This document shows, in pieces, positions 51,526 to 59,862 of a DNA stretch of 64,000 nt. A program made the position numbers and the translations under genes. The notes under the pieces were generated by a model. The model was not told where the DNA came from. It ran no database searches and worked only from the letters and a program-made list of their open reading frames with translations. Numbering within the stretch: position 1 is the stretch's first letter; every line of letters starts with the position of its first letter. Origin of the DNA: Verrucomicrobiia bacterium (GTDB lineage: Bacteria > Verrucomicrobiota > Verrucomicrobiia > Opitutales > Cerasicoccaceae); assembly GCA_030425485.1 (NCBI GenBank), contig JAUIAM010000002.1:186001-250000 (forward strand), written 5' to 3'.

Positions 51526-51608
51526 GGCTCGACCTGCCGACGGCAAGCGCGAGTCACGCCAGTTTATTGTTCCCTTCGTCCTCCCAGCGTGTAGAAAGTT
51601 CCTTTTCC

Positions 51609-52910
51609 ATGATTTGGTTTTACCGGCTATTGTTCGTTCCCGCACTGCTGATCGCGCTGCCCTACTACTGGTGGCGCATGTACAAGCGCGGCGGCTATCG
51701 GCACGATTTCCACCACCGCTTTGGGCTGATCGACCGCCCGCCCACCAAACCAAAGAAGGCCCAACGCATCTGGATACAGGCCGTCAGCGTGGGGGAGATA
51801 CGCGCCCTGAGCCCACTGGTAGAAGCCCTGCACGCCACCCCGGGCATCGAGCTCATCATCACCACGACCACCAGTACAGGCTACAAAATCCTCCGGGATG
51901 AGTTTAGCGCAAAAGTCCTCAAAGTCGGCATTTTTCCGCTGGATTTCCTGCCCTTTAGCCGCAGCGCATGGCGCCGCCTGGAGCCCGATCTGGCCATCCT
52001 CATGGAGAGCGAACTGTGGCCCGAACACCTGCACCAAGCCAGGCAGCGCGGCGTCCCCGTGATGCTCATCAACGCCCGCATGTCGGACCGCTCATTCCGC
52101 CGCTACCGGAAATTCCCGGGAGCCAGCCGTCATCTCATGGGCCAGCTCAGCCGCCTGCTCGCCGCCACCCCCAACGACTACGAGCGCTTTATCGCCCTCG
52201 GGGCAGACCCCGCCACCACCACCGTGACGGGCAGCATGAAGCTCGACGCCGAAGTCGGCCCCCGCCTGTCCCCGGACGAGCGCAGCGCCCTCCAGGCCGA
52301 GATGGGCTTTACCGAGCCGGGCAAGCCTGCACCCCTTATCCTGCTTGGCTCCAGTACCTGGCCGGGCGAAGAAGCCCTCCTCGTCGAAGTACTCAACGAA
52401 GCGCTCGACGCAGACATCGACGCCCGGCTACTCATCATCCCCCGCCACGCCGAGCGCCGGGGCGAGATCATCGAGCTTTTAGATAAACAACCCCTGCCCT
52501 GGCACTTGCGCACTCGCGCCGAGCAAGCCCCGGAGTCCGTTAAAATCTACGTGGCCGACACCACGGGCGAGATGGTCCGCCTGTCCCAGGCCGCCGACCT
52601 CGCCTTTATCGGCAAGAGCCTGCCCCGGCACGAGGGCGGACAGACCCCCGTCGAGGCCGCCGCGCTCGGCCTGCCCGTCGTCTACGGACCAAACATGACC
52701 AATTTCCGCCACATCTGCCGCCAACTCCAGGAGTGTGGTGCCGCCCATCGGGGCAAGAGCAACGACGAAGTCAAAGCCGCCCTCCTCTCCCTGTTGCGCG
52801 ACCCAATCCGCCGCGAAAAGATGTCCGCCGCCGGGCAATCCTGGCACGCTAACAATCAGGGCGCGACCCAGCGCATCGTCGAGGCGGTAAACCAAACGCT
52901 CGGTATTTGA
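51609..52910 (+). CDS. waaA: 3-deoxy-D-manno-octulosonic acid (Kdo) transferase
   Basis: 433 aa from ATG at 51609. GT30 enzyme adding Kdo to lipid A precursor at the inner face of the inner membrane, which implies an LPS-bearing outer membrane. A membrane anchor (FYRLLFVPALLIALPYYWW) leads to RGGYRHDFHHRFGLI, the catalytic Glu region WIQAVSVGEIRALSPLVEAL, FPLDFLPFSRSAWRRLEPDLAILMESELWPEHL, and the C-terminal lobe (LIILLGSSTWPGEEALL... LAFIGKSLPRHEGGQTPVEAAALGLPVVYGPNMTNF). Single gene. Confidence 0.96.
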   Translation: MIWFYRLLFVPALLIALPYYWWRMYKRGGYRHDFHHRFGLIDRPPTKPKKAQRIWIQAVSVGEIRALSPLVEALHATPGIELIITTTTSTGYKILRDEFSAKVLKVGIFPLDFLPFSRSAWRRLEPDLAILMESELWPEHLHQARQRGVPVMLINARMSDRSFRRYRKFPGASRHLMGQLSRLLAATPNDYERFIALGADPATTTVTGSMKLDAEVGPRLSPDERSALQAEMGFTEPGKPAPLILLGSSTWPGEEALLVEVLNEALDADIDARLLIIPRHAERRGEIIELLDKQPLPWHLRTRAEQAPESVKIYVADTTGEMVRLSQAADLAFIGKSLPRHEGGQTPVEAAALGLPVVYGPNMTNFRHICRQLQECGAAHRGKSNDEVKAALLSLLRDPIRREKMSAAGQSWHANNQGATQRIVEAVNQTLGI

Positions 52911-52961
52911 GCCAGCTACACGAGTTCGCGGGCCCCGAGCTTACGGATTCTCCAAAAAAAC

Positions 52962-53008
52962 AAAAAACGAGTGATGCGTGAGCATCACGGGTGAAGGGCT
53001 GTGCCCTT
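52962..53008. repeat. intergenic hairpin repeat unit
   Basis: GTGATGCGTGAGCATCACGGGTGAAGGGCTGTGCCCTTCC has two hairpins (GTGATGcgtgaGCATCAC and GAAGGGctgtgCCCTTC). The same layout, with changed bases, is seen at 62449-62488 (GTGATCCGCAGGATCGCAGGTGCAGAGCGTGCCCTGCC). Confidence 0.65.
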
Positions 53009-53009
53009 C

Positions 53010-53807
53010 CTAGCAGCCGGCGACGAGTTCGCGGGAAGTGGCATCGAGAGCCTTAATCGCAGCTTCGGGGTTGTCGGCATTTTCCGCCAGGCAGTTGACC
53101 AGGGCGCTGCCCACGACGGCACCGTCGGCTACCTTGCCCACCTCGGCCACATGCTCGGGCCTGGAGATACCAAAACCCACGACCACAGGTAAGTCCGTGT
53201 GCTGGCGAATCTCGCTCACTTTGTCCGCCATGTCGCCCGCCAGCGAATCCCTTACCCCGGTAACGCCAAGCTGGGAGACGTAGTAAATAAAACCCGTGGT
53301 GGCCGCGGAAATGATCGCGAGCCGCTCCGGGGGCGTGGTCGGGGCAGCGATAAAGACGGTCTTCATCTCGGCCTCGGCACAGGCGGCTAGCCATGTCTGA
53401 GCCTCCTCCGGCGGCAGATCGAGCACGAGCATGCCATCCACCCCGGCTTCCTTGGCCAGCTTGAGGTACTCCTTTTCGCCGTAGGCGTAGACGAGGTTAT
53501 AGTAGGTGTAAAAGACGATGGGTAGCTCACTGATTTCGCGCACACGGCGCACCAGCTCGAAGACCTTCTGCTGGTTCATGCCGGAGGCCAGGGCACGCTC
53601 GGCTGCGTGCTGGTTGGTCTTGCCGTCAGCCAGCGGATCGGAAAAAGGCACGCCGAGCTCAAGCAGGCCGATACCGTTGTCAATCAGCGTGCGGCAGGCG
53701 GCAAAGGAGGTCTCGGCGTCCGGGTCGCCCGCACAGAGGTAGGCGACGAAGAGCGTGCGCTCCTCGGACTTGGCACGGGCAAAAGCGTCTGCGATGCGAT
53801 CGGTCAT
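53010..53807 (-). CDS. trpA: tryptophan synthase alpha subunit
   Basis: 265 aa. Releases indole and glyceraldehyde-3-phosphate from indole-glycerol phosphate, feeding the beta subunit. Catalytic residues Glu50 (GLLELGVPFSDPLADG) and Asp61 are present, with GMLVLDLPPEEAQTWL, FIAAPTTPPERLAIISAATTGFIYYVSQLGVTG and VVVGFGISRPEHVAEVG. After Asp61 the usual GPTIQ loop is GKTNQHA here. The ATG overlaps the stop of panE by four bases, so the two are co-translated; trpB is not in the window. Confidence 0.96.
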   Translation of the reverse strand: MTDRIADAFARAKSEERTLFVAYLCAGDPDAETSFAACRTLIDNGIGLLELGVPFSDPLADGKTNQHAAERALASGMNQQKVFELVRRVREISELPIVFYTYYNLVYAYGEKEYLKLAKEAGVDGMLVLDLPPEEAQTWLAACAEAEMKTVFIAAPTTPPERLAIISAATTGFIYYVSQLGVTGVRDSLAGDMADKVSEIRQHTDLPVVVGFGISRPEHVAEVGKVADGAVVGSALVNCLAENADNPEAAIKALDATSRELVAGC

Positions 53808-54766
53808 TTATGCTTGCGGGTTTTGTGTTGGGTCGGTTGCTGGTGGGGGCCTTTGCACAGGCCCTTTAAAAGTAGAGTCAATGTCTCCAGGTGGGGCATG
53901 GCAATCCCCTTTGCCTGACCGCGGCGCAGGGGCTCGCCAAAGATCGCCTCCACCTCAACGGGGCGCTCGGCCAGGAAGTCCAGCAGGCTGGAGGGCTTAT
54001 AGGGGCCCATGGTGCGGGTCTCGTCAATCTGCGACTGGAGAAAACTGGGCGGGATGTCGTGCCCGTGAGCGCGGGCGGCCTCCTGCACCTCCTCCATGAG
54101 CTGCCGCACGAGGAGCGTGAGGTGCGGGCTTTGCAGGAGCTGCTGCGTGTCGATCCCCCCGGCGGCGATAGCCAGTCCGTTAAAGGGGATGTTCCAAACC
54201 AGCTTGCGCCAGAGCGACTCGTCGAGCGAGCGGGAGAAATAACACTCCAGGCCGGCGTTCTCAAAGAGCTCCACGATGTCCATCGTGCGCTCACGGTAGC
54301 TGCCGAAGAATTCCCCGATAAAAATCCGTCCGGGCAGGGTGTTTTCGATCACGCCGGGAGCCGTGCGGTTCAGGCAGACAAAGCACAGCCCGCCAAGAAC
54401 TTGTGGGGCCGGAAGGAACTCCGACAAACGCTCGACGTTACCCATGCCGTTCTGGAGGGTCAGCACCAGTGTACCCGGACCCACCAGCGGCGCGACCAGC
54501 TTTTCGAGGTCGGCATTGGCTGTGCTTTTCAACGCAATAATGACCAGATCGCAGGGCCCGATGTCCTCGCTCTTACGGTAGGCCTGAACGGGGTGGATTT
54601 GAAAGGTCTCGTCGCGCTTCTTGATCGTGAAGCCCGCCTCCCGCACCGCCTCGAAGTCACTGCGCAGGAGGAAGTGCACATCGTGTCCGCTCCGGGCGAG
54701 GTGGCAACCGTAGTATCCACCGAGCGCGCCGGAGCCAACTATGGCAACTCTGGGCTTATCCATCAT
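53804..54766 (-). CDS. panE: 2-dehydropantoate 2-reductase (ketopantoate reductase)
   Basis: 320 aa. NADPH-dependent reduction of ketopantoate to pantoate. AIVGSGALGGYYGCHLARSGHDVHFLLRSD is the Rossmann motif; LVIIALKSTANADLEKLVAPLVGPGTLVLTLQNGMGNVERL carries the active-site Lys and Asn; LWRKLVWNIPFNGLAIAAGG and TMGPYKPSSLLDFLAERPVEVEAIFGEPLRRGQ are the C-terminal helical domain with the catalytic Glu. It supplies pantoate to PanC, encoded 6 kb away. Overlaps trpA by four bases. Confidence 0.95.
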   Translation of the reverse strand: MMDKPRVAIVGSGALGGYYGCHLARSGHDVHFLLRSDFEAVREAGFTIKKRDETFQIHPVQAYRKSEDIGPCDLVIIALKSTANADLEKLVAPLVGPGTLVLTLQNGMGNVERLSEFLPAPQVLGGLCFVCLNRTAPGVIENTLPGRIFIGEFFGSYRERTMDIVELFENAGLECYFSRSLDESLWRKLVWNIPFNGLAIAAGGIDTQQLLQSPHLTLLVRQLMEEVQEAARAHGHDIPPSFLQSQIDETRTMGPYKPSSLLDFLAERPVEVEAIFGEPLRRGQAKGIAMPHLETLTLLLKGLCKGPHQQPTQHKTRKHK

Positions 54767-54900
54767 GATTAAGACATCTTTTTCCGCCGCAGTTCCCTCC
54801 GGGGCAACGGTAAATTCACCTCAAGGAGCTTTACGACCCCTTTACGTAATCACTCGAAAATAGCTTTGTCATATCCGAAATGCTCCGTCATGCCTCTTGT

Positions 54901-55701
54901 ATGACTAAAAACACAGTTCTCTGCCTTGTCATTGCGATCGCCGCCACCCTGCTGTCGGGTTGCTTTGAAAACACCGTGCTTGTGGACGTCAAAAAAGACG
55001 GCTCAGGCACGATCAAAAACACGATGTACATGAGCCCGCAGATGTACCAGCAAATCGCTGTTGGCGAAGACGGACAACCCGTTGAAGGTGACCCCCTCAT
55101 CAACGACGAGTCCAAGGCTAACGCCGAAGCCATGGCCACCAAGTTCGGCCCCAACGTCAAGTTTGTCTCCCTCGAAGCCACGGACAAGGGCGACTGGAAG
55201 GGCGCTGTCGCCACTTACACCTTTGACGACGTGACCAAGCTCACGCTCGACCTGACCAGCGCGATGGACGACCCGGCAGACACCACCTCTGAGCCGAAGG
55301 CACCGATCAAGATCGCTTTTACTCCCGGTGACACCGCCAAGCTCAGCCTGACCATGCCAGACGTGGCCCCGAGCACCGAAGAAACCCCGGCCGCTCCCGA
55401 GCTGACCCCTGAGGAAATGCAGCAAATGCAGATGATGGCCATGATGCTCCAGGGCATGCAGCTCTCCATGAAGCTCACGGTCGACGGCAGCATCACCGAG
55501 ACCAACGCCTCCACGGTTGACGGCAACACCATCACGCTCTTCCAGATCGACATGGGCACGGTGCTCTCGAACCCGGCTGGATTCCAGAAGCTGCAATCCT
55601 CGGCTGAATCCGAAGACCCGCAGGCCATGCTCAAGGCCCTCAACGGTGTCGACGGCCTCATCATTGAGAGCGCGCCGAACCTCGTGGTAGACTTCAAGTA
55701 A
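54901..55701 (+). CDS. lipoprotein of unknown function
   Basis: 266 aa from ATG at 54901. Lipobox LSGC in VIAIAATLLSGCFENT. The following VLVDVKKDGSGTIKNTMYMSPQMYQQIA is typical of lipoproteins with a beta-sandwich N-terminal region, and the middle has a Met-rich helix ELTPEEMQQMQMMAMMLQGMQLSMKLTVDGSI. No enzymatic motif is seen. Probably anchored in the outer membrane. Terminator follows at once. Confidence 0.85.
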   Translation: MTKNTVLCLVIAIAATLLSGCFENTVLVDVKKDGSGTIKNTMYMSPQMYQQIAVGEDGQPVEGDPLINDESKANAEAMATKFGPNVKFVSLEATDKGDWKGAVATYTFDDVTKLTLDLTSAMDDPADTTSEPKAPIKIAFTPGDTAKLSLTMPDVAPSTEETPAAPELTPEEMQQMQMMAMMLQGMQLSMKLTVDGSITETNASTVDGNTITLFQIDMGTVLSNPAGFQKLQSSAESEDPQAMLKALNGVDGLIIESAPNLVVDFK

Positions 55702-55727
55702 GCCCGCGCGCTTCCCCTTTTAGCCCA

Positions 55728-55757
55728 AAGCCCGTCGCATCATGCGACGGGCTTTTT
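55728..55757 (+). terminator. terminator after the lipoprotein gene
   Basis: AGCCCGTCGCATCATGCGACGGGCT is a 12-pair stem with a one-base loop region followed by TTTTTT. Confidence 0.93.
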
Positions 55758-55834
55758 TGTGCGGCATTTCCGCAGATTTCACAGATTACTCCAAGCCGAT
55801 CTGCCCGCACCAGCCTAATCCGAGGAGTAATAAC

Positions 55835-55972
55835 CTAGAGCATTTTAAGAAATATTGTGTCCGCAGATTTCGCAGATTCACACAGATGATTCCGGGGTTA
55901 TCCGTGAACATCTGTGTGATCCGTGGTTAAAATATAGAGACATCTCCGGCTACATTTTTATTTAAACTGCCC
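55835..55972 (-). repeat. dispersed repeat, copy 2
   Basis: In reverse complement it reads GGGCAGTTTAAATAAAAATGTAGCCGGAGAT...ACCACGGATCACACAGATG...GGAATCATCTGTGTG...GACACAATATTTCTTAAAATGCTCTAG, the same order as 37241-37379. The centre holds the widespread accessory motif of the CACAGAT type. Confidence 0.88.
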
Positions 55973-55986
55973 TAACTGCCGTCTCC

Positions 55987-57123
55987 CTACTCCCCTGACT
56001 GCTCCTCTTTCGGGGCAAACGGGTTGTGCCCTTCGCGAAAACCGAAGTCGAGCGGGCGTTTTTCGTCACCGGCCAAATAGACCGTCTGGGTCGGGAAGGC
56101 GAAGTCGATGCCCTCTTCGGCATAGCGCTCAAAAAGTTGCTGGAGGAACTTTTGGTTGAAGGCGAGAAAGTCCCAGTACTCCGCCGGGTGGTACCAGTAG
56201 ATGACGAGGATATTCAGGCTGTCCGCATTGAGGCTGTTAAAGTAAGCCCGCGGCGGGAAGTCCTCATGCATGCCCTCGTGGTTATCCAGCAACTCCTCGA
56301 TGATCTGCACCGCGCGTTTGATTTTATCCGGCGGCGTGTCGTAGGTGATGGTGATGTCGTGAATCTGGCGGATGTTGGGCCGCTTGCTGATGTTGCGGAT
56401 CACGTCCCCCGAAAGCTTGCCATTGGGGATCGTAACCAGGTGCCCCTCCAGCGTGCGCTGCTTGGTACACATGATGCCGACCTCCTCCACCGGACCGTCG
56501 TTACCGGAGTAAACGATGCGGTCGCCGAGGTCGAAGGGGCGGTTGATAAACAGCACGATGGAGCCGAAGAAATTTGCAATGCTCTGCTGCGAAGCCAGCG
56601 CCAGTGCCGCCGCCCCCACGCCCAACCCGGCCAGAATGGTCGTAAAGTCCTGGTTGCTGATGATCTGAATGCACTGCAAAAGCCCGAGCAGCAGGACAAC
56701 TGTGCGCAGGCTATTGCGCACCATGACGCCCACCATGCCGTTGAGCGAGACGTCGTCCTTAGCCGAAAGGCGCATAAGCCAGGCCTCGGGCACCGCGATG
56801 AAGAACCACGCCATGCGGCAAATGGCCAACACGAGAATCAGGTCACTGGCCACCTCCTGAATTTTCTCAATGCCATCGGGAAAGGGTGTCAGGTCAAAGG
56901 CCAGGTTTTGTCCCAAGGCGAAGGTGACGAAGATGACCCCCTTGGCCACGGCCAGGAGTGCCTCTGCCGCCACGGCGTTCTCCCGTTTGCGCTGGCGCTC
57001 GGAGGCTTTACGGAAAAGGTACTTGAGGAAGCAGCCAATGATGACCGCCACGGCGACCACCCCCAGGACCATCAGGTAGAGCCAGATTTCGTTGCCGAGA
57101 AAGGTGGTATCGAGTATTTCCAT
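55987..57123 (-). CDS. mechanosensitive ion channel (MscS family)
   Basis: 378 aa. Three or four hydrophobic helices precede the pore helix, whose signature is ILAGLGVGAAALALASQQSIANFFGSIVLFINRPFDLGDRIVYSG. The cytoplasmic beta domain contains GPVEEVGIMCTKQRTLEGHLVTIPNGKLSGDVIRNIS and the end FAFPTQTVYLAG. MscS opens under membrane tension to release solutes on hypo-osmotic shock. A weakly conserved C-terminal tail follows. Single gene upstream of a repeat. Confidence 0.95.
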   Translation of the reverse strand: MEILDTTFLGNEIWLYLMVLGVVAVAVIIGCFLKYLFRKASERQRKRENAVAAEALLAVAKGVIFVTFALGQNLAFDLTPFPDGIEKIQEVASDLILVLAICRMAWFFIAVPEAWLMRLSAKDDVSLNGMVGVMVRNSLRTVVLLLGLLQCIQIISNQDFTTILAGLGVGAAALALASQQSIANFFGSIVLFINRPFDLGDRIVYSGNDGPVEEVGIMCTKQRTLEGHLVTIPNGKLSGDVIRNISKRPNIRQIHDITITYDTPPDKIKRAVQIIEELLDNHEGMHEDFPPRAYFNSLNADSLNILVIYWYHPAEYWDFLAFNQKFLQQLFERYAEEGIDFAFPTQTVYLAGDEKRPLDFGFREGHNPFAPKEEQSGE

Positions 57124-57197
57124 AGCTGGCTACGAGCTAATACAATGCCAGCTTGCTTGCAAGCACCGGGCCGGGATTATCCCGGTAAGCCTATCTC

Positions 57198-57737
57198 CTA
57201 CTCGTAGGACACGCCATCGATGACGAGTCCGTCGAGCAGCGCCTTGACCTCAGGTAATTGCTGTGGGTCAGGCTTGGTGGAGACAAGACCGAGCAGGGTT
57301 AGGGTATCCCCCACTGCCAGCACGTAGGCCACACCGTACTCCTTTCCGCCTGTAGATTCCAACATGGGCTCATCGCCCTCATCCAGATTCGCGAATATGG
57401 CAAAGGCCTTTCGCTTGAACATGGTTACGTACTCGGTCTTCAGGTCAGCCACACCATCGTCACCCGCGAAGCCGCTCTTCATCGACTGCTGAAACTGCTC
57501 ACCCTCGATAAACTGCTGAAGGGCTTCCTCCGGCTGCCCCGTTCCGGCCAAGCTCAGGCGGAAAACCACGCTCTTGTCCTCATTGATAAAACCATACTCG
57601 CCGGGATTTACGATATCATCCAACTCCGTCCAGCCACTGGTATTTTTCAGGACAAGCAAGCCGTCCGGGCTGGTGTACTCGGCGCGGGCCGTAGCGCATA
57701 GCAAGAAGGCGAGCAGGAGTGAGGTAATGCTTTTCAT
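57198..57737 (-). CDS. hypothetical exported protein
   Basis: 179 aa from ATG at 57737 (the ORF-track start adds 16 residues). A signal peptide (SITSLLLAFLLCATARA) is present. The rest (EYTSPDGLLVLKNTSGWTELDDIVNPGEYGFINEDKSVVFRLSLAGTGQPEEALQQFIEGEQFQQSMKSGFAGDDGVADLKTEYVTMFKRKAFAIFANLDEGDEPMLESTGGKEYGVAYVLAVGDTLTLLGLVSTKPDPQQLPEVKALLDGLVI) fits a small PsbP/Mog1-like fold. Function unknown. Confidence 0.78.
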   Translation of the reverse strand: MKSITSLLLAFLLCATARAEYTSPDGLLVLKNTSGWTELDDIVNPGEYGFINEDKSVVFRLSLAGTGQPEEALQQFIEGEQFQQSMKSGFAGDDGVADLKTEYVTMFKRKAFAIFANLDEGDEPMLESTGGKEYGVAYVLAVGDTLTLLGLVSTKPDPQQLPEVKALLDGLVIDGVSYE

Positions 57738-57810
57738 ATGGCGGTTCTTTGTGAGAGTTCGAATTGAATGCGATGCCGAATGCATAGCGAATCACAACTA
57801 CCGTGACAAC

Positions 57811-57856
57811 CCCTAAGGCTGTGCTTGAAAAAAACGGAACGAGCTAGCCTAAGACC
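57811..57856. repeat. short hairpin related to the CTAGGCTGTGT element
   Basis: CCCTAAGGCTGTGCTTGAAAAAAACGGAACGAGCTAGCCTAAG has inverted ends (CTAAGGCT and AGCCTAAG) and the GGCTGTGCTTxAAA...CGGxACGAG phrase found at 51451. It overlaps the nadB stop. Confidence 0.55.
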
Positions 57857-59441
57857 CGCGAGGGCGCTTCATGATCGAGTCGCGGGCCTCGGAGAGCTTG
57901 TCCGGAAAGTCGAGCGTCGTGTGCAGGCCGCGGCTCTCTTTGCGCTGGAGCGCGCACTCGATCACCAACTCGGAGACCTGTATCAAGTTACGCAGTTCGA
58001 GCAAGTGAGGCTCGACCTTAAAGTTCCAGTAGTACTCGTCAATCTCGCGCTGGAGATTCTGGATGCGGGTGCGGGCGCGCTGCAGGCGTTTGCTCGTGCG
58101 CACGATGGCCACGTAGTCCCACATGGTGCGCTTGAGCTCGTCCCAGTTGTGGTAGAGCACCACGCGCTCGTCCGGGTCGCGCACATCGCCGTCGCGCCAG
58201 GGCGGCAGCGTCGTGCTGTCGGGCACGGTATTATCCAGATAAGTCACGGCAGAGTCGGCCCCGTTGTGGGCCAGCACGCAGGCTTCGAGGAGGGAGTTGC
58301 TGGCCAGACGGTTGGCTCCGTGCAGGCCCGTGCAGGCTACTTCACCGCAGGCCAGCAGACCGTCGAGGCTGGTCTTGGCCGAGAGGGAAGTCGTCACCCC
58401 ACCGCAAAGGTAATGACAAGCGGGCACGACCGGAATCCACTCCGTAGCCATGTCGATGCCCTGCTTCTTGCACCCCTCATAGATGTGTGGAAAACGCGCG
58501 CGGATGTGGTCGGCGTCCTGGTGGGTGATGTCGAGCCAGAGGTGTTCCGCGCCGGAAGCCTTCATCTCCGAGTCAATCGCGCGGGCGACGACATCGCGCG
58601 GGGCCAGATCGGCCCGCTCGTCGTAACGCGGCATAAAAGCCTCGCCTGCGGTGTTGCGGAGAATGGCCCCCTCGCCCCGCACGGCCTCGGAAATGAGGAA
58701 TCGCTCCTTGGACTTCGTGTAGAGCGCGGTCGGGTGAAACTGGATGAACTCCATGTTGCGCACCTCAACGCCTGCTCGGTAGGCGATGGCAATACCATCG
58801 CCGGTGGCGATGTCCGGGTTGGTCGAAAACTGATAAATCTGCCCTGCCCCACCCGTGCCGAGCAGGATGACCGGCGCGCGAAAGGTCTTCACCTCGCCGG
58901 AGTGGACGTCGAGCACGTAGAGCCCGAGCACGGCATTGCGCCCGCTCAGGCGGAGCTTGCGCCGGGTGATGAGGTCGATGGCAAAGTGGTGCTCGAAAAC
59001 ATCGATCAACTTGCTCTCGGCCACCGCGTGGAGCAAGGCCGCCTCGATGGCCGCCCCGGTCAGATCCTTGACGTGGAGAATGCGCCGCTTGGAGTGGCCG
59101 CCCTCGCGGTGCAGGGAGATGCGCCCGTCCTCAAGCTGGGTAAAGTCCACCCCCATCTGCTTAAGCTCGGCGATGCGCTCCGGAGCTGTGCTGACGATCT
59201 CGCGCACCACGTCCTCCCGGCAGAGCCCGTCGCCCGCAGTCAAGGTGTCGGCCACGTGCAGTTCGAAGTCGTCCGTCTGCGAGGTGACCGCCGCGATCCC
59301 GCCCTGAGCGTAATTGGTGTTACTCTCGGCCCGGTCCTTCTTGGTGATGATGGCCACACGCTTGCCGCGCGCCGCCACTTTCAGGGCGAAACTCAAACCG
59401 GCAATCCCGCTGCCGACCACTATGACGTCGTAGGTTTTCAA
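57849..59441 (-). CDS. nadB: L-aspartate oxidase
   Basis: 530 aa. Flavoenzyme converting aspartate to iminoaspartate, the first step of de novo NAD synthesis. FAD motif DVIVVGSGIAGLSFALKVAARGKRVAIITK; family patterns NTNYAQGGIAAVTSQTDDFELHVADTLTAGDGLC, VILLGTGGAGQIYQFSTNPDIATGDGIAIAYRAGVEVRNMEFIQFHPTAL, PRDVVARAIDSEMKASG and HYLCGGVTTSLSAKTSLDGLLACGEVACTGLHGANRLASNSLLEACVLAHNGA. The C-terminal helical domain is complete. nadA and nadC are not in the window. Confidence 0.96.
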   Translation of the reverse strand: MKTYDVIVVGSGIAGLSFALKVAARGKRVAIITKKDRAESNTNYAQGGIAAVTSQTDDFELHVADTLTAGDGLCREDVVREIVSTAPERIAELKQMGVDFTQLEDGRISLHREGGHSKRRILHVKDLTGAAIEAALLHAVAESKLIDVFEHHFAIDLITRRKLRLSGRNAVLGLYVLDVHSGEVKTFRAPVILLGTGGAGQIYQFSTNPDIATGDGIAIAYRAGVEVRNMEFIQFHPTALYTKSKERFLISEAVRGEGAILRNTAGEAFMPRYDERADLAPRDVVARAIDSEMKASGAEHLWLDITHQDADHIRARFPHIYEGCKKQGIDMATEWIPVVPACHYLCGGVTTSLSAKTSLDGLLACGEVACTGLHGANRLASNSLLEACVLAHNGADSAVTYLDNTVPDSTTLPPWRDGDVRDPDERVVLYHNWDELKRTMWDYVAIVRTSKRLQRARTRIQNLQREIDEYYWNFKVEPHLLELRNLIQVSELVIECALQRKESRGLHTTLDFPDKLSEARDSIMKRPRGS

Positions 59442-59455
59442 GGAGTTGGATAATT

Positions 59456-59487
59456 ATTTAACCACAGAGTACACAGAGAGAACAGAG
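59456..59487. repeat. left inverted arm of an AT-rich gene cassette
   Basis: ATTTAACCACAGAGTACACAGAGAGAACAGAG. It is the inverse complement of the arm at 59815-59846 except for two or three positions and abuts the stop codon of the enclosed gene. Confidence 0.9.
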
Positions 59488-59793
59488 CTAAGCTTCCTCT
59501 ACCTTCTTCAGCTTTTCGTACCGCTCTTGTAGATTGTAGTAAATATGACCATGCGCATCAAAGTCTGCATCTGTTGCAATTTTATGGTACTCGGCATCCA
59601 ACTCACCTTTTACTTGCGTAAACTTTCCGTTTACATTGCCGGGTTTTATTGCCCATAGCGCTTGGATTACCCTGCTCGACTTACCAAAATGCTTTTGGCA
59701 TACTTCAAAAGCTTTATCAATATGATATGCCGCAATAGCGATATCATTAGCAACAGCTAAGTGTGTTTCTAAATCCATAGGTGGCTTCTTCAT
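59488..59793 (-). CDS. hypothetical alpha-helical protein in repeat-bounded cassette
   Basis: 101 aa. Sequence DLETHLAVANDIAIAAYHIDKAFEVCQKHFGKSSRVIQALWAIKPGNVNGKFTQVKGELDAEYHKIATDADFDAHGHIYYNLQERYEKLKKVEEA is predicted helical and soluble; no family recognised. The gene is much AT-richer than the neighbours and has a clear ribosome-binding site (AGGATTTACTATG). It sits between nadB and panC and is enclosed by inverted CACAGAG repeats, the left one touching its stop codon. This looks like a transferred module. Function unknown. Confidence 0.8.
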   Translation of the reverse strand: MKKPPMDLETHLAVANDIAIAAYHIDKAFEVCQKHFGKSSRVIQALWAIKPGNVNGKFTQVKGELDAEYHKIATDADFDAHGHIYYNLQERYEKLKKVEEA

Positions 59794-59814
59794 AGTAAAT
59801 CCTATCTATTAAAA

Positions 59815-59846
59815 CTCTGTGCTCTCTGTGTCCTCTGTGGTTAAAA
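59815..59846. repeat. right inverted arm of an AT-rich gene cassette
   Basis: CTCTGTGCTCTCTGTGTCCTCTGTGGTTAAAAT. Matches the left arm in inverted orientation; it lies upstream of the enclosed gene and downstream of the panC stop. Confidence 0.9.
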
Positions 59847-59862
59847 TCAAAATCTAAATTCC

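Noticed and set aside
48630-51557. upstream extension of the M16 protease
   Set aside because: The first 39 residues translate the repeat at 51451-51525; a signal peptide starts at 51440.
57825-59453. 542 aa plus-strand ORF opposite nadB
   Set aside because: Antisense shadow; NadB motifs are unambiguous on the other strand.
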